A stretch of DNA of 64,000 bases from Pseudomonas sp. GL-B-19. Lineage in GTDB: Bacteria; Pseudomonadota; Gammaproteobacteria; Pseudomonadales; Pseudomonadaceae. A program made the position numbers and the translations under genes. This document shows positions 60,093 to 64,000 of this stretch, in pieces (position 1 is the first letter of the stretch; every line of letters starts with the position of its first letter). The stretch spans positions 1-64,000 of the forward strand of contig NZ_JAHBDK010000053.1 of the NCBI RefSeq assembly GCF_019956415.1, read 5' to 3'. Below the pieces are notes generated by a model. It worked only from the letters and a program-made list of their open reading frames with translations. It did not search any database and had not been told where the DNA came from.

Positions 60093-61034
60093 ATGACACA
60101 ACAGATTGTCGTGGCGGCACTGTATAAGTTCGTCACCCTGGAAGATTACGTCGCTCTGCGCGAGCCACTGCTGCAAGCAATGGTCGACAACGGCATCAAA
60201 GGCACGCTGCTGATCGCCGAAGAAGGCATCAACGGCACCGTGTCCGGCAGTCGCGAAGGCATTGACGGGCTGATGGCCTGGCTCAAGAACGACCCACGCA
60301 TGGACGACATCGATCACAAAGAGTCGTACTGCGACGATCAGCCGTTCTATCGCACCAAGGTCAAACTCAAGAAAGAAATCGTCACCCTCGGCGTTGAAGG
60401 CGTGGACCCGAACAAAAAGGTCGGCACCTACGTTGATCCACAGGACTGGAATGCGCTGATCAGCGATCCGCAAGTGTTGCTGATCGACACCCGTAACGAT
60501 TACGAAGTCTCGATCGGCACCTTCGAAGGCGCCATCGACCCGAAAACCACCAGTTTTCGCGAATTTCCCGACTACATCAAAGCCAACTTCGACCCAGCCG
60601 TGCACAAGAAAGTCGCGATGTTCTGCACCGGCGGCATCCGCTGCGAGAAGGCGTCGAGCTTCATGCTCAGCGAAGGCTTCGATGAGGTCTATCACCTCAA
60701 AGGTGGCATTCTGAAGTACCTCGAAGAGGTGCCGCAGGAAGAAACCAAATGGCAGGGCGACTGCTTTGTGTTCGACAACCGAGTGACCGTGCGTCATGAC
60801 CTCAGTGAAGGCGACTACGATCAATGTCATGCCTGCCGTACGCCGATCAGCGTCGAAGACCGCGCCTGCGAGCATTACGTGGCCGGTATCAGCTGCCCGC
60901 ATTGCTGGAACACGCTGAGCGAGAAAACCCGCCGCAGTGCCATTGATCGGCAGAAGCAGATCGAACTGGCCAAGGCTCGCAACTTGCCGCACCCGATCGG
61001 TTACAACTATAAGCAAACCCCTTCCGAGGCTTGA
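60093..61034 (+). CDS. trhO: tRNA uridine(34) hydroxylase TrhO (rhodanese fold)
   Basis: TrhO (YceA) hydroxylates U34 of tRNAs, using oxygen, in the route to cmo5U/mcmo5U. The 313-residue protein has an N-terminal ferredoxin-like domain, a rhodanese domain with the active Cys in MFCTGGIRCEKASSF (about 176-190), and a C-terminal Cys-rich segment (CHACRTPIS, CEHYVAGISCPHCW). GGAGAAACACCC precedes the ATG. It is followed by the DsbA-type gene three bases later. Confidence 0.93.
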   Translation: MTQQIVVAALYKFVTLEDYVALREPLLQAMVDNGIKGTLLIAEEGINGTVSGSREGIDGLMAWLKNDPRMDDIDHKESYCDDQPFYRTKVKLKKEIVTLGVEGVDPNKKVGTYVDPQDWNALISDPQVLLIDTRNDYEVSIGTFEGAIDPKTTSFREFPDYIKANFDPAVHKKVAMFCTGGIRCEKASSFMLSEGFDEVYHLKGGILKYLEEVPQEETKWQGDCFVFDNRVTVRHDLSEGDYDQCHACRTPISVEDRACEHYVAGISCPHCWNTLSEKTRRSAIDRQKQIELAKARNLPHPIGYNYKQTPSEA

Positions 61035-61037
61035 ATC

Positions 61038-61676
61038 ATGTCTGCGCGCCGCCTGCTCTATGTGATGGATCCGATGTGTTCCTGGTGCTGGGGCTTTGCG
61101 CCAGTGGCTAACGCCTTGGTCGAACAGGCGCACGCAGCGGGCGTAGAGGTGCATCTGATCGTCGGTGGTTTGCGCACCGGCAGTGGTGCGGCGCTGGAGC
61201 CGACCACCCGACGCTACATTCTTGAGCATTGGCAAGCGGTTACCGAGGCCACCGGCCAACCGTTCAAAACCGAAGGCGCTCTGCCCGACGGCTTTGTCTA
61301 CGACACGGAGCCTGCGTGTCGGGCGTTGGTGACCGCGCGCAGCCTGGCGCCGGATTGCGCGTGGAAGCTGCTGGGCCTGATTCAGCACGCGTTCTACGTC
61401 GAAGGTCGCGACGTCACCCACGCCAGCGTGCTGGTGGAGCTGGCCGAGCAGGCTGGTCTGCCGCGCATTGAATTCGCTGCTGCGTTCGACCGTGCGGATA
61501 TGCACACCGCCACGGCGGCCGATTTCACTTGGGTCCAGGACCTGGGCATCGCCGGGTTCCCTACGTTGCTGGCTGAGCGTAATGGTCAATTGGCGTTGCT
61601 GACCAATGGCTATCAACCCCTGAGTGAATTGTCCCCGTTGCTCGGCCGCTGGCTGGAGCGCGCTGCCTGTGCATGA
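61038..61676 (+). CDS. DsbA family oxidoreductase (FrnE-like)
   Basis: This 212-residue thioredoxin-fold protein has the active-site motif CSWC (in DPMCSWCWGF, about residues 14-17) and the cis-Pro region GIAGFPTLL. It has no signal peptide, so it is cytosolic and FrnE-like rather than a periplasmic DsbA. It overlaps the ABC transporter gene by eight bases, so the two are probably coupled. Confidence 0.9.
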   Translation: MSARRLLYVMDPMCSWCWGFAPVANALVEQAHAAGVEVHLIVGGLRTGSGAALEPTTRRYILEHWQAVTEATGQPFKTEGALPDGFVYDTEPACRALVTARSLAPDCAWKLLGLIQHAFYVEGRDVTHASVLVELAEQAGLPRIEFAAAFDRADMHTATAADFTWVQDLGIAGFPTLLAERNGQLALLTNGYQPLSELSPLLGRWLERAACA

Positions 61677-63486
61677 TGTGCCCGATGACGCCCCGGTTCC
61701 CAAGCGTGTCGATCGACTGAGCTGGGCCGAAATCCGCCGATTGGCCCTGCACCATAAAAAATCCCTGTGGATTGCCAATGGCGTCGCGGTGCTGGCTACC
61801 TTGTGCAGCGTACCGATACCGTTGCTGCTGCCGTTGCTGGTGGACGAAGTGTTGTTGGGGCACGGCGACACTGCGCTGAAGGTCATGAACCACTTCCTAC
61901 CCGATGGCTGGCAGAAAGCGGCGGGCTACATTGGCCTGATGTTGCTCGTGACCTTGTTGCTGCGCTGCGGCGCCTTGTTGTTCAACGTGGTGCAGGCCAA
62001 ATTGTTCGCGGCGCTGGCCAAGGACATCGTGTATCGCATTCGCACCCGGCTGATCGAGCGGCTCAAGCGCATTTCCCTGGGCGAATACGAAAGCCTGGGC
62101 AGCGGCACGGTGACCACGCACATGGTCACCGACCTGGACACGCTGGACAAATTTGTCGGTGAAACCCTCAGTCGTTTCCTTGTGGCGATGCTGACCCTGG
62201 TCGGCACCGCGAGCATTCTGATCTGGATGCACTGGAAGCTGGCGCTGCTGATCATGTTGTTCAATCCGTTGGTGATTTACGCCACGGTGCTGTTGGGCAA
62301 ACGGGTCAAACACCTGAAGAAACTCGAGAATGACAGCACCTCGCGCTTCACCCAGGCACTGACCGAAACCCTCGACTCGATCCAGGAGGTGCGCGCCGGC
62401 AACCGCCAGGGATTCTTTCTCGGTCGCCTTGGCCTGCGGGCCCGGGAAGTGCGCGACTACGCGGTCAACTCGCAATGGAAAACCGATGCCTCGAACCGGG
62501 CCAGCGGCTTGCTGTTCCAGTTCGGCATCGATATTTTTCGCGCGGCAGCCATGCTCACCGTGCTGTTCTCCGACCTGTCCATCGGCCAGATGCTGGCGGT
62601 GTTCAGCTACCTGTGGTTCATGATCGGTCCGGTGGAACAGCTGCTCAATCTGCAGTACGCCTATTACGCCGCCAGTGGTGCGCTGTCGCGGATCAACGAG
62701 CTACTGGCCCGGGCCGATGAGCCGCAATACCCCGGCGGCGTCGATCCGTTCCAGGGCCGTGACACCGTGGGCATTGAAGTCCAGGGCCTGAGTTTCGGTT
62801 ACGGCGATGAGTGGGTTCTGAACAAAATGGACCTGTCCATCGCCCCCGGTGAAAAAGTCGCGATTGTCGGCGCCAGTGGTGGCGGCAAAAGCACGTTGGT
62901 GCAACTGTTGTTGGGCTTGTACACGCCACAGGCCGGGACCATCCGCTTCGGTGGCTCGACCCAACAGGAGATCGGCCTGGAAACCGTGCGCGAAAATGTC
63001 GCGGTGGTTCTGCAACATCCTGCGCTGTTCAACGACACCATCCGCGCCAACCTGACGATGGGCCGAGTGCGCAGCGACGAAGCCTGCTGGCAAGCGCTGG
63101 AAATTGCGCAGCTGCACCAGACGGTTCAAGCGCTGCCAAACGGTCTGGACAGCATCGTCGGACGCTCCGGTGTGCGTTTGTCCGGAGGCCAGCGCCAACG
63201 CCTGGCGATTGCGCGGATGGTCCTGGCCGAACCCAAAGTGGTGATTCTCGACGAGGCCACTTCAGCGCTGGACGCCGCCACGGAATACAACCTGCATCAG
63301 GCGCTGGCGCGGTTCCTCAGCCACCGCACCACGCTGATCATTGCCCACCGATTGTCGGCGGTGAAGCAGGCCGACCGGGTGCTGGTGTTCGATGGCGGAC
63401 AGATTGCCGAGGATGGCGACCACCAGCAATTGATAGCTGATGGTGGTTTGTACGCCAAGCTTTACGGGCATTTACAACAGCTATAA
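61669..63486 (+). CDS. ABC transporter, fused permease and ATPase
   Basis: This 605-residue half-transporter of the MsbA/multidrug type has six membrane helices (about 35-320) and an ATPase domain with GASGGGKSTL, LSGGQRQRLAIARM and VILDEATSALD. It probably works as a homodimer; the substrate may be a lipid or drug. I chose the GTG at 61669 (MHDVPDDAPVPKRVDRLSW), which overlaps the end of the preceding gene; a TTG at 61624 would lie deep within it. Confidence 0.9.
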   Translation: MHDVPDDAPVPKRVDRLSWAEIRRLALHHKKSLWIANGVAVLATLCSVPIPLLLPLLVDEVLLGHGDTALKVMNHFLPDGWQKAAGYIGLMLLVTLLLRCGALLFNVVQAKLFAALAKDIVYRIRTRLIERLKRISLGEYESLGSGTVTTHMVTDLDTLDKFVGETLSRFLVAMLTLVGTASILIWMHWKLALLIMLFNPLVIYATVLLGKRVKHLKKLENDSTSRFTQALTETLDSIQEVRAGNRQGFFLGRLGLRAREVRDYAVNSQWKTDASNRASGLLFQFGIDIFRAAAMLTVLFSDLSIGQMLAVFSYLWFMIGPVEQLLNLQYAYYAASGALSRINELLARADEPQYPGGVDPFQGRDTVGIEVQGLSFGYGDEWVLNKMDLSIAPGEKVAIVGASGGGKSTLVQLLLGLYTPQAGTIRFGGSTQQEIGLETVRENVAVVLQHPALFNDTIRANLTMGRVRSDEACWQALEIAQLHQTVQALPNGLDSIVGRSGVRLSGGQRQRLAIARMVLAEPKVVILDEATSALDAATEYNLHQALARFLSHRTTLIIAHRLSAVKQADRVLVFDGGQIAEDGDHQQLIADGGLYAKLYGHLQQL

Positions 63487-63626
63487 CGCCGGTAGTAATT
63501 CAGTGCGTCTTTGTCAGTGCAAGTCTTGAAGTTGGACGGTTTGCTTGCCGGGATCGAGATCGCACCCTAGTCTAGCGGTAGCGATCACGTTGGGATGATG
63601 ATCTGGCAGTGCTAAAAAGGGACCTC

Positions 63627-64000
63627 ATGAATCAAACCCGGACTCTCGGAACGCCACGGTTGTTGGGCATTGTCTGGCCATTTATTGCCGTCGTGCTGTT
63701 TCAGGCCCTGTTGGGGGGCGTCAGCCTGTACGTTCTGTCGGCAGTGCGCGGCTATGTTGCCGGTGAGAGTCTATGGTCGAAGGGGCAAAAAGACGCCATC
63801 TATTACCTAAACCTCTACGCGGACAGTCGCGACGAGGCGATTTTCCTCAAATACCAGAACGCCATTGCCATACCTCAGGGGGGGCACGAGTTACGCCTGG
63901 CGCTGGATCACCAGCCACCTGAAATCGAAACCGCGCGAGAGGCGATCCTCAAAGGGGGCAATCACCCTGACGACGTTTCCAGTCTGATCTGGCTCTACCT
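63627..64000 (+). CDS. RbdA-like GGDEF/EAL signalling protein, 5' part
   Basis: This frame starts at ATG 63627 behind AAGGGACCTC and runs off the window end after 124 codons. It begins with a membrane segment (VWPFIAVVLFQALLGGVSLYV, about 15-37) and a periplasmic stretch. In P. aeruginosa the gene after this ABC exporter is PA0861 (RbdA), a PAS-GGDEF-EAL phosphodiesterase that regulates dispersal from biofilms. The catalytic domains would lie beyond the edge, so the assignment rests on synteny. Confidence 0.75.
   Translation, partial: MNQTRTLGTPRLLGIVWPFIAVVLFQALLGGVSLYVLSAVRGYVAGESLWSKGQKDAIYYLNLYADSRDEAIFLKYQNAIAIPQGGHELRLALDHQPPEIETAREAILKGGNHPDDVSSLIWLY

Noticed and set aside
1..64000. 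Search for prophage, integrase, toxin-antitoxin, defence or biosynthetic gene islands
   Set aside because: All genes read are core or metabolic, with even composition; no such module is visible in the window.

Overview
The window looks like chromosomal DNA of a fluorescent Pseudomonas (P. fluorescens group). Three things support this. Gene order follows the Pseudomonas core genome: yceF/yceD-rpmF-plsX-fabDG-acpP-fabF-pabC-mltG-tmk-holB-tatD; etfD/etfBA; the NAGGN osmolyte operon; and fumC-DUF2059-bolA-trhO-DsbA-ABC-GGDEF/EAL. Most gene borders carry REP/REPIN palindromes of the type found in this group. The GC-rich codon usage is uniform throughout. I see no prophage, insertion sequence, CRISPR array, rRNA or tRNA.

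Layout. 0-11 kb: a long plus-strand run for ribosomal protein L32, fatty-acid and phospholipid initiation, folate (pabC), murein (mltG), dTMP kinase and DNA polymerase III delta-prime. It ends at tatD, with only the tail of pilZ left between holB and tatD. A minus-strand sRNA matching RgsA/P16 in position and architecture follows. 11-14.3 kb: TetR regulator, moaA, a DUF4823 lipoprotein and a DUF1285 protein. 14.3-29.7 kb: a carbohydrate region in two blocks. The first is GntR regulator, SMP-30 lactonase, SDR sugar dehydrogenase and AraFGH-type importer. The second is dgoK-dgoA-dgoD-MFS-IclR. Together they could import D-galactose (or L-arabinose) and run the De Ley-Doudoroff route to pyruvate and glyceraldehyde-3-phosphate. 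The SDR gene and dgoK have near-duplicate promoters with a shared upstream palindrome. Between the blocks are two small unknown proteins, an MFS transporter, an HD hydrolase and an acetyltransferase.

29.7-36 kb: an aldehyde reductase/AraC pair with a 21-bp-phased direct repeat between them, then divergent etfD and etfBA with a PsrA-type box. 36-46 kb: envelope genes (substrate-binding protein, DUF4398 lipoprotein, OmpA-type lipoprotein), a MocR regulator, small proteins, an LTA-synthase-like protein, DUF3309, an SDR, YnfA, a CsrA paralogue and YheU. 46-51 kb: the N-acetylglutaminylglutamine amide osmoprotectant operon. 51-64 kb: mnmC, polyphosphate:AMP phosphotransferase, a thiolase, a DMT transporter, fumC, DUF2059, bolA, trhO, a DsbA-type protein, an ABC exporter and the 5' end of an RbdA-like gene cut by the window edge.

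Most genes are ordinary core genes. The points most worth checking are the pilZ remnant, the twin promoters of the two sugar blocks with a leader ORF and terminator in one of them, the near-leaderless yceD promoter, and several phased operator repeats. I found no clearly new multi-gene system.
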